Part shown: positions 6,195 through 14,239 of the stretch, piece by piece | How positions within the stretch are numbered: position 1 is the stretch's first letter | Layout of the letters: each line of letters opens with the position of its first letter | NCBI GenBank assembly: GCA_947306175.1 | Contig: CAMZFV010000031.1 | Span: 1 to 35,231 of the forward strand | Origin: an uncultured Prevotellaceae bacterium | Lineage (GTDB): Bacteria; Bacteroidota; Bacteroidia; Bacteroidales; Muribaculaceae | DNA: 35,231 nt | Direction: 5' to 3' | Notes under the pieces: generated by a model | Databases searched by the model: none | What the model was told of the DNA's origin: nothing | The model's input: only the letters and a program-made list of their open reading frames with translations | Made by a program: the position numbers and the translations under genes

Positions 6195-7211
6195 TTATAA
6201 CTTAAGTAATACCTTGCCGGGAGTTCGGGATATCCATTCCGAAATATATGCACACAATATTGTTGTCAACAATGCTAATAATAAGACTGCCAATAATGGT
6301 AATGTGTGAATATTAAAGTGAGATAAGATGTGATCTCTTATATAAAATACAAAAACGAAATGAAAAATATAGACTCCACCTGAATTGATGCCAATAGTCT
6401 TTATCAGTTGTGACGGCCAGAAATTATCCTTCACGCCTTTGAGCATACAGAAAAGCCCGACGCTCATGAATAATGCTCCTAATGTGGGGAACGAACCGTT
6501 GACACCATCGTAAACTGCGCCGTCGTGATTCGTCATAGCTATTGTTGTGAAAACATTTAGAGCAAGACCCAATAAAAATATTATAATACAGGTAGCGAAG
6601 TTGAGTTTGGAGTTTTTGAGATGTGCTCCAATTCTAGAATACACGACTCCGTAAAGTGTGAAAAGACCGGTGTGACCCCAGCGCGGTAATGTGTGGCCTG
6701 GATCAATAAAAAGTATAATATCCCAGACGAAATTGTTTAAGAAAGTCGCTGTAAAGATGGCAATAACCAACAAGTAACCAAACCATTTAGGTAATATCTG
6801 AATCAGGTAATTAAGGATATAGACATATGCTAATGAGATCAGGAACCAATAGAAGTTTATTAAGCCATAGAAAGATTTTGGTTGGCCGTTTCCAAATAAG
6901 TAGCCAATGACACCGCATCTCAAGACTAAGGACCAAAAAGTGGCTATCAAGAAAAGTCTCAAGACTTTGTTGATGACTTTTTGATATGTTATTTTGTTGT
7001 TGATTGTCAGAGCACCATTAACCATGAAAAACACTGGCACTCCGGCTGCACAAATCAACTGTATGATTTTATTGAAATTTGGTACATAGAATTTTCCAGG
7101 CTCAAAAGCAAAATCAAGCATGAGGAAATGATAAAAGACCACCAGAAACATAGCAAGAGCCTTTAATAGATCATATCCAAAAACTCTTTCTTTGGTGAGG
7201 GAAGAACTCAT
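6195..7211 (-). CDS. Acyltransferase family 3 membrane protein (AT-rich)
   Basis: From the ATG at 7211 the protein has 338 residues. A TTG at 7250 would add 13 residues but falls at the predicted transcription start, so it is rejected. It has about ten hydrophobic segments. The N-terminal motif GYDLLKALAMFLVVFYHFLM places the family's histidine in the first membrane helix, as in OafA/Wzx-neighbour O-acetyltransferases that modify surface polysaccharides with acyl groups. The C-terminus has the typical LLALLTTILCAYISEWISR helix. Substrate cannot be told. The gene is clearly more AT-rich than tpiA and etfB, and sits between two copies of a 23-bp repeat, both signs of acquisition. Confidence 0.85.
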   Translation of the reverse strand: MSSSLTKERVFGYDLLKALAMFLVVFYHFLMLDFAFEPGKFYVPNFNKIIQLICAAGVPVFFMVNGALTINNKITYQKVINKVLRLFLIATFWSLVLRCGVIGYLFGNGQPKSFYGLINFYWFLISLAYVYILNYLIQILPKWFGYLLVIAIFTATFLNNFVWDIILFIDPGHTLPRWGHTGLFTLYGVVYSRIGAHLKNSKLNFATCIIIFLLGLALNVFTTIAMTNHDGAVYDGVNGSFPTLGALFMSVGLFCMLKGVKDNFWPSQLIKTIGINSGGVYIFHFVFVFYIRDHILSHFNIHTLPLLAVLLLALLTTILCAYISEWISRTPGKVLLKL

Positions 7212-7244
7212 ATTTTGTTTTTTAAAAGTTAAATCTTTGACGTC

Positions 7245-7267
7245 ATTCAATACTGCAAAGTTACAAC
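7245..7267. repeat. 23-bp direct repeat, right copy
   Basis: Identical over 23 bases to 6070-6092 in the same orientation; sequence similarity stops sharply on both sides. It contains a TAACTTTG -7 box (7256-7263, minus strand) that would drive the acyltransferase gene. Confidence 0.7.
7256..7263 (-). promoter_or_regulatory. -7 promoter box for the acyltransferase
   Basis: The minus strand reads TAACTTTG, 45 bases before the ATG at 7211. No TTTG is seen 19-21 bases upstream. This placement favours the 7211 ATG over the TTG at 7250. Confidence 0.5.
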
Positions 7268-7301
7268 TTTTTCATGTAATGTGGTCTCTGCAATGACAAA
7301 T

Positions 7302-8534
7302 TTACTGTTGCTTTAATCGTTCTAAAAGCTGGTTGGCATAGGTGTTGCCCTGTTCAGCAGCCAGGCTGTACCATTTGATGGCCTCTTGGATATCTTTCGG
7401 GACTCCCTTCCCTGACTCGTAGCAGATGCCAAGGTTAAACTGCGCTTCCTCGTGACCCTGTTCAGCGGCTTTTAGAAACCATTTAGCCGCTTCTTCGGCA
7501 TCGGTGACAACGCCATGGCCCTTCTTGTAGCAATTCCCAAGATTGTATTGCGCCCACTCGTTGCCTTGTTCGGCTGCTTTTCTGAACCATTTTACGGCTT
7601 CGTTGTAGTTTTGTGTGAAGCGATATCCATGATAGTAGCAAATGCCAAGCTTATTTTGCGCAAATTGGTTACCTTTCTCGGCAGCGAGCCTAAACCATTT
7701 TACCGCTTCTTCCATGTCGATGGGAACGCCATGGCCATGGAAGTAACATTCCCCCAAGTCAACTTGTGCCCACTCGTTGCCTTGCTCGGCTGCTTTACTG
7801 AACCATTTCACAGCTTCTTCGTAGTCGATGGTCACACCTTTGCCGTGATAATAGCATTCGCCCAGTTCCTTTTGCGCTTCGATACAACCTTGCTCTGCTG
7901 ATTTGAGAAACCAGTCTGCCGCTTTCTCGTGATCTTGGAGCTCATCCGTCAGATAGTACTCATAATAGATTCCCAATTCATATTGCGCCAAGGGGTGACC
8001 TTGCTCGGCAGCCGACTGATAATACTCAACAGCCTGCTCATAGTTCTCGCTGTCATGCAGCGACTTGCCCAGATCGTACAGCGCCTCAGGGGACAAAACC
8101 TCAATATCCTCTTCGTCTGATTCCGGTTTTGATTCGCCCAGGTGTTTGGCGACCGAGGCGATCAGGCGTTCCGCGGCCGAGGAAAAATCATTCTGCTGAT
8201 ATTGAATGAAATCAATCAGGATGAGGTTTAAGGCGATTCTCTTGTCATATTTCGCTTCGTCAATCTTGATGGGAATGATGGTTTTGTGCTCCGACAAGGC
8301 GTAGTAGATTTCTCTGACCGTCCACTCCGAGGCATTGGAGTTGACAGACGAGAAGAATAGCAAAATATCAGAACTCTCGATGGCTTCTACAATTTTGGTC
8401 GCAAACTGGTCGCCGCTGTAGATGCCCTCTCGGTCAATCCAGACGCTGTAGCCTGCTTCGGTGAGCTGCTGAACGAACTGGTTGACGATCTCAGAGTCTT
8501 TTCGTGAGTAACTGATAAAAATATCGTATTCCAT
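7302..8534 (-). CDS. TIR-domain protein with seven Sel1-like repeats
   Basis: From the ATG at 8534 the protein has 410 residues; a TTG at 8549 is less likely. Residues 1 to about 130 form a TIR domain beginning MEYDIFISYSRKD, with the BB-loop-like region DREGIYSGDQF and a SEW-TVRE segment in which Glu75 (W71-x3-E75) corresponds to the catalytic Glu of NAD-cleaving TIR domains. An acidic linker (SKPESDEEDIE) leads to seven Sel1-like repeats of about 36 residues (consensus AQ-LG-CY-G-GV-D-EEAVKWF-KAAEQGN) to the end. Bacterial TIR proteins often act in phage defence by degrading NAD or making cyclic ADP-ribose signals; Sel1 repeats bind proteins. The defence role here is inferred. It has its own promoter and no obvious partner gene. 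Confidence 0.9.
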   Translation of the reverse strand: MEYDIFISYSRKDSEIVNQFVQQLTEAGYSVWIDREGIYSGDQFATKIVEAIESSDILLFFSSVNSNASEWTVREIYYALSEHKTIIPIKIDEAKYDKRIALNLILIDFIQYQQNDFSSAAERLIASVAKHLGESKPESDEEDIEVLSPEALYDLGKSLHDSENYEQAVEYYQSAAEQGHPLAQYELGIYYEYYLTDELQDHEKAADWFLKSAEQGCIEAQKELGECYYHGKGVTIDYEEAVKWFSKAAEQGNEWAQVDLGECYFHGHGVPIDMEEAVKWFRLAAEKGNQFAQNKLGICYYHGYRFTQNYNEAVKWFRKAAEQGNEWAQYNLGNCYKKGHGVVTDAEEAAKWFLKAAEQGHEEAQFNLGICYESGKGVPKDIQEAIKWYSLAAEQGNTYANQLLERLKQQ

Positions 8535-8564
8535 GCGTGAAAAATCCAATGATTATTCTTCCTG

Positions 8565-8596
8565 CAAAGTTACGAGATTCTTGCGGTATGAGCAAA
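8565..8596 (-). promoter_or_regulatory. Promoter of the TIR-Sel1 gene
   Basis: On the minus strand TTTG (8593-8596), 20 bases and TAACTTTG (8565-8572) form a full Bacteroidota promoter 31 bases before the ATG at 8534. Confidence 0.7.
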
Positions 8597-8724
8597 AAAA
8601 GAATGTTGTTTTGGTTGTTTCTTGTTGTTCATGTTGTTTGACATTACTCGGGAACGTTGTTTGATAAAATACATCATTAATATACTTTAAGGGGGTAGGG
8701 TGGGGCGAAATGAGGAAAATTTCG

Positions 8725-8732
8725 TACATTTG
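8725..8732 (+). promoter_or_regulatory. -7 promoter box for the etfB operon
   Basis: TACATTTG lies 86 bases before the etfB ATG at 8818. No TTTG is seen at -33. The leader that follows begins with a GC-rich inverted segment. Confidence 0.5.
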
Positions 8733-8817
8733 CGGCGCTTTTTGCGCCCGCAAAGCGTAAATGGCGGTTAATAAAGAGAATATCAACATAACAACCATAA
8801 ATATTGAAAAAGAAATC

Positions 8818-9690
8818 ATGGGTTTAAGAATCATTGTTCTGGCCAAGCAAGTGCCAGACACCCGCAATGTGGGTAAAGACGCGATGAAGGAGGACGGAAC
8901 CATTAACCGTGCTGCCCTGCCCGCCATTTTCAACCCCGAGGACTTGAACGCCCTGGAACAGGCGTTGCAGCTCAAGGATGCCCATCCTGGCTCGACCATC
9001 ACGCTACTGACGATGGGCCTGCCTCGCAGCGCCGAGATGGTGCGCGAGAGCTTGTACCGTGGTGGCGACGACGGTGTGGTATTGACCGACCGCCCACTGG
9101 GTGGTGCCGACACCCTCGCCACAAGCTACTCGCTGGCCCAGGCCATCAGGCACATGGGTGAGTTTGACATCATCGTGGGTGGCCGTCAGGCCATCGACGG
9201 CGATACGGCCCAGGTGGGTCCGCAGATCGCCGAGAAGTTGGGCCTGCCCCAGGTGACCTACGCCGAGAGCATCCAGGTCGCTGATGGCAAGGCTACCATC
9301 AAGCGCCGCATCGAACGCGGCTTCGAGACCGTGGAGTGTCCGCTGCCTGTAGTGGTTACCGTCAACGGCAGTGCCGACGCATGCCGTCCCCGCAACGCCC
9401 GCCTTATCCAGAAGTACAAATATGCCGTGACGCCCAGCGAGAAGGCCACTCTGGCCGCCGACCGTCAGGCACTCATCGAAGCCCGTCCCTACCTTAACAT
9501 CAAGGAGTGGGGCGTGAAAGAGATAGAGGCCGATCCCGAACAGATCGGTATGGCTGGTTCACCCACCAAGGTGAAAACCATCGTCAACGTCGCCTTCCAG
9601 GCCAAAGAAGCCCGCCGCATTGACGCTGCTGCCGACGCCGAACTCGAAGGCCTCGTGAAAGAACTCATCGCCGATCACATCATCGGATAA
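8818..9690 (+). CDS. etfB: Electron transfer flavoprotein, beta subunit
   Basis: From the ATG at 8818 the protein has 290 residues. The upstream ATG at 8761 would add 19 residues without family similarity, whereas MGLRIIVLAKQVPDTRNV is the standard N-terminus. Other family features are LPAIFNPEDLNALEQAL, the DGVVLTDRPLGGADTLAT region, the signature VGGRQAIDGDTAQVGPQIAE and GLPQVTYAESI. With the alpha subunit it forms a heterodimer carrying FAD, and AMP or a second FAD in the beta subunit, which shuttles electrons with an acyl-CoA dehydrogenase in the cytoplasm. It is followed by etfA and an acyl-CoA dehydrogenase in the same direction, an expected operon. Confidence 0.95.
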   Translation: MGLRIIVLAKQVPDTRNVGKDAMKEDGTINRAALPAIFNPEDLNALEQALQLKDAHPGSTITLLTMGLPRSAEMVRESLYRGGDDGVVLTDRPLGGADTLATSYSLAQAIRHMGEFDIIVGGRQAIDGDTAQVGPQIAEKLGLPQVTYAESIQVADGKATIKRRIERGFETVECPLPVVVTVNGSADACRPRNARLIQKYKYAVTPSEKATLAADRQALIEARPYLNIKEWGVKEIEADPEQIGMAGSPTKVKTIVNVAFQAKEARRIDAAADAELEGLVKELIADHIIG

Positions 9691-9696
9691 TTTTTT

Positions 9697-9774
9697 AACT
9701 ACGAATTACACGAATTGAACAAATTATTGATATATGTGAAATAAACATTAGTGTAATTAGCGAAATTCGTAGTT
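9697..9774. repeat. Intergenic palindrome with 24-nt arms (family A, copy 1)
   Basis: The arms 9697-9720 and 9751-9774 share AACTACGAATT followed by related CnCnAATT sequence, around a 30-base AT-rich loop. It fills the gap between etfB and etfA. The arms match those at 12636-12707 and the half site at 29473-29496. Confidence 0.7.
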
Positions 9775-9793
9775 TTTTAAAAACTGAAAAATA

Positions 9794-10822
9794 ATGGAAG
9801 ACAAGAATAATCTGATAGTCTATTGCGAGTATGACGAGGGCCGCATCGCCGACGTCAGCCTCGAACTGTTGACCAAGGGCCGCCAGCTTGCCACCCGTCT
9901 GGGCTGCCGCCTGGAGGCGCTGGTGCTGGGCGACAAACTCGACGGCATCGAGAAGGAACTGTTCCCCTACGGTGTGGACGTGGTCTATAAGGTGCAGGAC
10001 AACCGCCTGTTCCCCTACACCTCTCTGCCCCATAGCAGTGTGGTGACCACGTTATTCAAGGAATTCGAGCCGCAGATATGCCTCATGGGTGCCACGACCA
10101 TCGGCCGTGACCTGGGACCCCGTGTCTCCTCGTGCCTGCATAGCGGTCTGACCGCCGACTGCACCTCGCTGGAGATCGGTGACCACACCGACGCAGCCAA
10201 GGGCAAGGAGTACAAGGACCTGCTGTACCAGATCCGTCCCGCATTCGGCGGCAACATCGTCGCCACCATCGTCAACCCCGAGTGCCGTCCCCAGATGGCA
10301 ACCGTACGCGAGGGCGTGATGAAGAAAGAGATTTTTGACGAGAATTACAAGGGTGAGGTCATCAACCTCGACCCCGACAAGTATATCGACCCTGCCAGCC
10401 TCGTGGTGAAAATCATCGACCGCGAAATTGAGCAGAGCAAGGTGAACATCAAGGGTGCCCACATCATCGTGGCTGGTGGCTACGGCGTGGGCAGCAAGGA
10501 GAATTTTGACATGCTCTTTGAACTCGCCGACGTGCTTGGCGGCGAGGTGGGCGCATCACGAGCCGCTGTCGATGCCGGCTTCACCGACCATGAGCGCCAG
10601 ATCGGCCAGACTGGTGTCACCGTACGTCCCAAGCTGTACATCGCATGCGGTATCTCGGGCCAGATTCAGCACATCGCCGGCATGAACGAGAGCTCCATCA
10701 TCATCAGCATCAATACCGACCCCGACGCCCCCATCAACGCGATTGCCGACTACGTGATCACAGGCAGCGTCGAGGACGTCATTCCCAGGCTCATCAAGCA
10801 CTACAAGAAGAATTCAAAATAA
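9794..10822 (+). CDS. etfA: Electron transfer flavoprotein, alpha subunit
   Basis: The 342-residue protein is slightly longer than typical 310-340 residue alpha subunits. The N-terminal part is the ETF Rossmann-like domain; the C-terminal FAD-binding domain is clear, with GAHIIVAGGYGVGSKENF, GGEVGASRAAVDAGF, RQIGQTGVTVRPKLYIACGI, SGQIQHIAGM and INTDPDAPINAIADYVI. It holds the FAD that passes electrons between acyl-CoA dehydrogenase and a membrane or soluble acceptor. Spacing to etfB is 103 bases, occupied by a palindrome that could reduce read-through or act in RNA processing. The stop is 95 bases before the dehydrogenase gene. Confidence 0.95.
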   Translation: MEDKNNLIVYCEYDEGRIADVSLELLTKGRQLATRLGCRLEALVLGDKLDGIEKELFPYGVDVVYKVQDNRLFPYTSLPHSSVVTTLFKEFEPQICLMGATTIGRDLGPRVSSCLHSGLTADCTSLEIGDHTDAAKGKEYKDLLYQIRPAFGGNIVATIVNPECRPQMATVREGVMKKEIFDENYKGEVINLDPDKYIDPASLVVKIIDREIEQSKVNIKGAHIIVAGGYGVGSKENFDMLFELADVLGGEVGASRAAVDAGFTDHERQIGQTGVTVRPKLYIACGISGQIQHIAGMNESSIIISINTDPDAPINAIADYVITGSVEDVIPRLIKHYKKNSK

Positions 10823-10836
10823 TCAGCTATAAGGCA

Positions 10837-10910
10837 TTAGGTTTTAGGCATTAGGCTTTAGTTTTTCAGAAGCAAACCCTAATACCTAATACCTAAAGCC
10901 TAAAACCTAA
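10837..10910. repeat. Inverted array of 7-bp TTAGGnn / CTAAnnn units
   Basis: A left arm of TTAGGnn-type units (10837-10861) is mirrored by CTAAnnC-type units (10886-10910), 25 nt each with three mismatches. Units run on past both arms. It occupies the space between etfA and the acyl-CoA dehydrogenase gene. Confidence 0.65.
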
Positions 10911-10917
10911 AAAGAAT

Positions 10918-12624
10918 ATGGCTAACTTTTATACTGACAATAAAGCGCTCCAGTACCACCTGCGTCACCCGCTGATGAAGGAAATCGTTGCATTGCGTGA
11001 GCGCGACTACACCCAGAGCGAGCAATTCGACTACGCTCCCCTCGACTTCGAGGACGCGATGGACTCCTACGAGCGCGTGCTGGACATCATCGGCGAGGTG
11101 TGCGGTGACATCATCGCCCCCAATGCCAAGGATGTTGACCTGGAGGGTCCGCACCACGAGAACGGCCGCGTGCGCTATGCCAAGGGCACCGAGGAGAACC
11201 TCAAGGCCCTGAACCAGGCTGGCCTGATGGGCATCACCTTGCCCCGCCAGTACGGTGGCCTGAACATGTCGTCGATTCCCTACATCATGGCTGCCGACAT
11301 GGTGAGCCGTGCTGATGCGGGTTTCGTCAACGTGTGGGGTCTGCAGGACTGCGCCGAAACCATCAACGAGTTTGCCAGCGAGGACCAGAAGCAGCGTTTT
11401 CTGCCCCGCACCTGCAAGGGCGAGACCTTGGCGATGGACCTTACTGAGCCCGATGCGGGCAGTGACCTGCAGTCTGTCATGCTCAAAGCTACTCAGGACG
11501 AGGACGGCACTTGGCGCCTCAATGGCGTGAAGCGCTTCATCACCAATGGCGACGGAGACATCTCCCTTGTGCTGGCACGCAGTGAGGAGGGTACACGTGA
11601 CGGCCGCGGCCTGTCGATGTTTATCTACGACAAGCGTGACGGAGGCATGACCGTGCGCCGCATCGAGGACAAGATGGGTATTCACGGCAGCCCTACGTGC
11701 GAACTGGTGTTCAAGAACGCAAAGGCCGAGTTGTGCGGTGACCGCAAGCTGGGTCTCATCAAGTATGTGATGTCGCTGATGAACGGCGCCCGCCTGGGCA
11801 TTGCAGCCCAGAGTGTCGGTGTGAGCGAGGCCGCCTATCAGGAGGCAATCGCCTACGCCCGTAGCCGTGAGCAGTTTGGCAAGGCCATCATCAACTTCCC
11901 CGCCGTGAGCGAGATGATTGCCAATATCAAGGCCAAGCTGGACGCTTCGCGCACCCTGCTCTATGAGTGCACCCGCTTTGTGGATATGTACAAGTCGCTG
12001 GAGGCCATCAGCCGTGAGCGCACCCTCGCCCCCGAGGAGCGCAAGACCATGAAGGCCTACAACCGCCTGGCCGACGCCTTCACGCCGCTGGCCAAGGGCA
12101 TGACGAGCGAGTTCTGCAACCAGAACGCCTATGACTGCGTGCAGATTCACGGCGGTAGCGGCTTCATGCGTGACTACGCCTGTGAGCGCATCTACCGTGA
12201 CGCCCGCATCACCAGCATCTACGAGGGCACGACCCAGTTGCAGGTGGTTGCCGCCATCCGCCACGTCACCACGGGCACCTATCTCAACCAGATCAAGGAG
12301 TACGCCGCTCGCGAGTACAGCGATGCCGTTGCTCCGATGAAGGCCAAACTTGAGGCCATGACCGCCCTCTACGAGGAAACCTTCGCCAAGGTTCAGGCCG
12401 CCGAGGATCCCGAGTACATCACCTTCCATGCTCGTCGCCTCGTTGAGATGCTCGGCCACATCATTATGGGCTACCTGCTCATTGGTGATGCCAGCAACGA
12501 GCCCGACCTGTTCATGGACAGCGCTAAGGTCTATGTCAACATGGGCGAGGCCGAAGTGGCACGCCACGCACGCTTCATCGGTGCCTTCAACCCCGCCGAC
12601 CAAGCCGCCTATATGCGCAACTAA
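10918..12624 (+). CDS. Acyl-CoA dehydrogenase
   Basis: The 568-residue protein is longer than the 380-residue short/medium-chain enzymes, with an extra C-terminal helical domain seen in the 560-600 residue group that includes FadE-like and DMSP-type enzymes. Recognisable elements are LPRQYGGLNMSSIPY, the FAD-binding MDLTEPDAGSDLQ, KRFITNGD, DKMGIHGSPTCEL, YARSREQFGKAI and the active-site IYEGTTQLQ with the catalytic Glu436. It oxidises acyl-CoA to enoyl-CoA, or runs in reverse, with FAD and the adjacent ETF as electron partner. The substrate is not determined by the sequence; no thiolase, crotonase or acyl-CoA ligase gene is nearby to suggest one. Confidence 0.93.
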   Translation: MANFYTDNKALQYHLRHPLMKEIVALRERDYTQSEQFDYAPLDFEDAMDSYERVLDIIGEVCGDIIAPNAKDVDLEGPHHENGRVRYAKGTEENLKALNQAGLMGITLPRQYGGLNMSSIPYIMAADMVSRADAGFVNVWGLQDCAETINEFASEDQKQRFLPRTCKGETLAMDLTEPDAGSDLQSVMLKATQDEDGTWRLNGVKRFITNGDGDISLVLARSEEGTRDGRGLSMFIYDKRDGGMTVRRIEDKMGIHGSPTCELVFKNAKAELCGDRKLGLIKYVMSLMNGARLGIAAQSVGVSEAAYQEAIAYARSREQFGKAIINFPAVSEMIANIKAKLDASRTLLYECTRFVDMYKSLEAISRERTLAPEERKTMKAYNRLADAFTPLAKGMTSEFCNQNAYDCVQIHGGSGFMRDYACERIYRDARITSIYEGTTQLQVVAAIRHVTTGTYLNQIKEYAAREYSDAVAPMKAKLEAMTALYEETFAKVQAAEDPEYITFHARRLVEMLGHIIMGYLLIGDASNEPDLFMDSAKVYVNMGEAEVARHARFIGAFNPADQAAYMRN

Positions 12625-12635
12625 ACCTAGAAGCC

Positions 12636-12707
12636 AACTACGAATTACGCGAATTTAACGAATTGATTATTAATAGATTATTTGTGAAATTCGCGTAATT
12701 CGCTGTT
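12636..12707. repeat. Intergenic palindrome with 24-nt arms (family A, copy 2)
   Basis: The arms 12636-12659 and 12684-12707 are inverted copies with three mismatches around a 24-base AT-rich loop. This is the best-paired member. It lies 12 bases after the acyl-CoA dehydrogenase stop and ends 13 bases before the CDF transporter start. Confidence 0.75.
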
Positions 12708-12720
12708 TAAATATGGTGAT

Positions 12721-13605
12721 ATGAATCGGGAGAAGGAAATATACAAGGTGACGCTGGTGGGCAGTGCCGGCAATGTGGCGCTGCTGACCTTCAAGTTCAT
12801 CGCGGGTGTGATGGGGCATAGTTCGGCGATGATTGCCGATGCCGTGCACTCGCTCTCCGACTTTATTACTGATGTCATTGTCCTGGCCTTTGTCCACGTG
12901 AGTGCTAAGCCACAGGACATGGGGCATGACTATGGTCACGGCAAGTATGAGACCTTCGCCTCATTCATTATTGGCCTGGCGCTGATGGCGGCTGCTACGG
13001 GCATCATCGTCTCGGGTGTGGCCAAACTCGTTGATTGGGCAGGCGGCAAACAACTTGCAGCACCAGGCTGGCTGGCGCTGGCTGCGGCGATTATCTCGAT
13101 TCTGGTCAAGGAATTTCTTTATCGTTATACTGCAATCCGAGGCAAAAAGCTTGATTCCCAAGCTCTAGTCGCTAACGCCTGGCACCACCGCAGCGACGCC
13201 CTTTCGTCCATCGGGACTGCTGTGGGTATCGGCGGCGCTATCATTCTCGGGAACCGCTGGACGGTGCTTGACCCCTTGGCCTCGGTGGCCGTTGGCGCGA
13301 TGTTGGTCAAGGTGTCTATTGACTTGCTACGTACCAGCATTGGCGAACTCACCGAGTCGTCTCTATCGGCAGACATTGAAAAGGAAATCGAGGAAATCAT
13401 CTGTTCTTTCCCTGACGTGAGCGAACCTCACAACCTGCGCACGCGCCGTATTGGCAACCGCTTCGCCATAGAGGCTCATGTGCGCATGGATGGCAGCGCT
13501 TCACTCACGGCCGCACACGACCGTGCAACTGCCATCGAGCAGCGCATCAGGCAACGCTTCGGTAATCAGACCCACGTCACCATCCACATGGAACCCACCA
13601 AGTGA
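12721..13605 (+). CDS. Cation diffusion facilitator (CDF) metal exporter
   Basis: The 294-residue protein has the six-helix layout of CDF transporters and a C-terminal cytoplasmic domain from about residue 205. Metal-site motifs are visible: MIADAVHSLSDFITD in helix 2, HDYGHGKYE after helix 2, and NAWHHRSDALSSIG in helix 5 (the HxxxD site). It exports divalent cations such as Zn2+, Fe2+ or Mn2+ in exchange for protons across the inner membrane. Residues alone do not decide the metal. It follows the ACAD operon on the same strand but is separated by a palindrome, and a strong bidirectional terminator comes after it. Confidence 0.92.
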   Translation: MNREKEIYKVTLVGSAGNVALLTFKFIAGVMGHSSAMIADAVHSLSDFITDVIVLAFVHVSAKPQDMGHDYGHGKYETFASFIIGLALMAAATGIIVSGVAKLVDWAGGKQLAAPGWLALAAAIISILVKEFLYRYTAIRGKKLDSQALVANAWHHRSDALSSIGTAVGIGGAIILGNRWTVLDPLASVAVGAMLVKVSIDLLRTSIGELTESSLSADIEKEIEEIICSFPDVSEPHNLRTRRIGNRFAIEAHVRMDGSASLTAAHDRATAIEQRIRQRFGNQTHVTIHMEPTK

Positions 13606-13632
13606 TCATTACACCTCAAGGGTCCCAAAACT

Positions 13633-13660
13633 CTAAACACTAAACTCTAACCTCTAAACT
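13633..13660. repeat. Tandem array of 7-bp CTAAnnn units
   Basis: Four consecutive heptamers: CTAAACA, CTAAACT, CTAACCT and CTAAACT. The array runs directly into the terminator stem at 13660. Confidence 0.65.
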
Positions 13661-13700
13661 TCAAGTTTTTATAGTAGTTACGCCACTATAAAAACTTGAA
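13660..13700. terminator. Bidirectional terminator between CDF gene and YbjN-like gene
   Basis: TTCAAGTTTTTATAGT (13660-13675) pairs perfectly with 13685-13700 around a 9-base loop. It lies between convergent genes. The first nine arm bases (TTCAAGTTT) recur in the hairpin at 14194-14235. Confidence 0.75.
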
Positions 13701-13703
13701 TTA

Positions 13704-14120
13704 TCAATGATCAGCGACTTCCTCCAGCTTGGAGAGGAAGGCGATGCGTGCACCTTGCAGCAAGGTGATTGCGCGGGGCACGATGTCACCCAGTTCGGGC
13801 GTGGTGTCGGCGAGGATCTCAAAGGCCACCCATACGCTGGTCTCCTTCTTGCCATCCTCATCTTCCATTTCCATGGTGTAAAGCTTCACCACCTTGATGT
13901 TGCCATTCACATCGTTCATGGCACGCATGATTATCTCCTCGTTGTCCTCGGTAACGACAAAGATTGCTGGCATCATCAGCCTGAAATACTGCTCATCTTC
14001 CTCGTCCTTGAAGTACAGGAAATTGATGCCTTCCTTCTTGAAGGCGATGCCGAAGGGGGTCTCGTGGGGACGGAATCCCTCTTCAGCCAAATATTCTATC
14101 ATCAGTTTGTTTAAGTCCAT
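13704..14120 (-). CDS. YbjN-like / secretion-chaperone-fold protein
   Basis: The protein has 138 residues, is acidic and cytoplasmic, and has no signal peptide. It reads as alternating strands and helices: LNKLMIEYLAEEGFRP, IAFKKEGINFLYFKDEEDEQYFRLMM, VTEDNEEIIMRAMNDVN, VKLYTM and SVWVAFEILAD. This pattern matches the YbjN / type III chaperone-like fold, whose members often act as small binding proteins. The family label is by pattern, not certain. It follows the kinase-AAA+ gene on the same strand at a distance of 120 bases that contain a hairpin, so it may be a separate or attenuated transcript. A partnership with the kinase-AAA+ protein is possible but unproven. Confidence 0.65.
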   Translation of the reverse strand: MDLNKLMIEYLAEEGFRPHETPFGIAFKKEGINFLYFKDEEDEQYFRLMMPAIFVVTEDNEEIIMRAMNDVNGNIKVVKLYTMEMEDEDGKKETSVWVAFEILADTTPELGDIVPRAITLLQGARIAFLSKLEEVADH

Positions 14121-14180
14121 ATTCTTATTCTTTTAGTTGTCAGTTGTTTTTGGTGCTATTACTGGTTTCGTTAGGCATCT

Positions 14181-14235
14181 CTAAACCCTAAACTTCAAGT
14201 TTTCTAAAGTGGCACAGCTACTTTAGAAACTTGAA
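14181..14235 (-). terminator. Terminator behind the kinase-AAA+ gene, led by CTAAnnn units
   Basis: TTCAAGTTTTCTAAAGT (14194-14210, one bulged T) pairs with 14220-14235 around a 9-base loop, four bases after the kinase-AAA+ stop. Two heptamers, CTAAACC and CTAAACT (14181-14194), adjoin it. It shares arm ends and loop size with the hairpin on the other side of the YbjN-like gene. Confidence 0.65.
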
Positions 14236-14239
14236 TTTC

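Noticed and set aside
7320..8080. Regular repeats of about 108 bp that could suggest a repeat array
   Set aside because: They are the DNA of the 36-residue Sel1-like repeats of the TIR protein, in frame and diverged, not CRISPR or satellite DNA.
10900..12603. 567-codon ORF antisense to the acyl-CoA dehydrogenase gene
   Set aside because: It is a reading-frame shadow of a GC-rich gene whose plus-strand product has complete dehydrogenase motifs; the antisense product has no recognisable domain.
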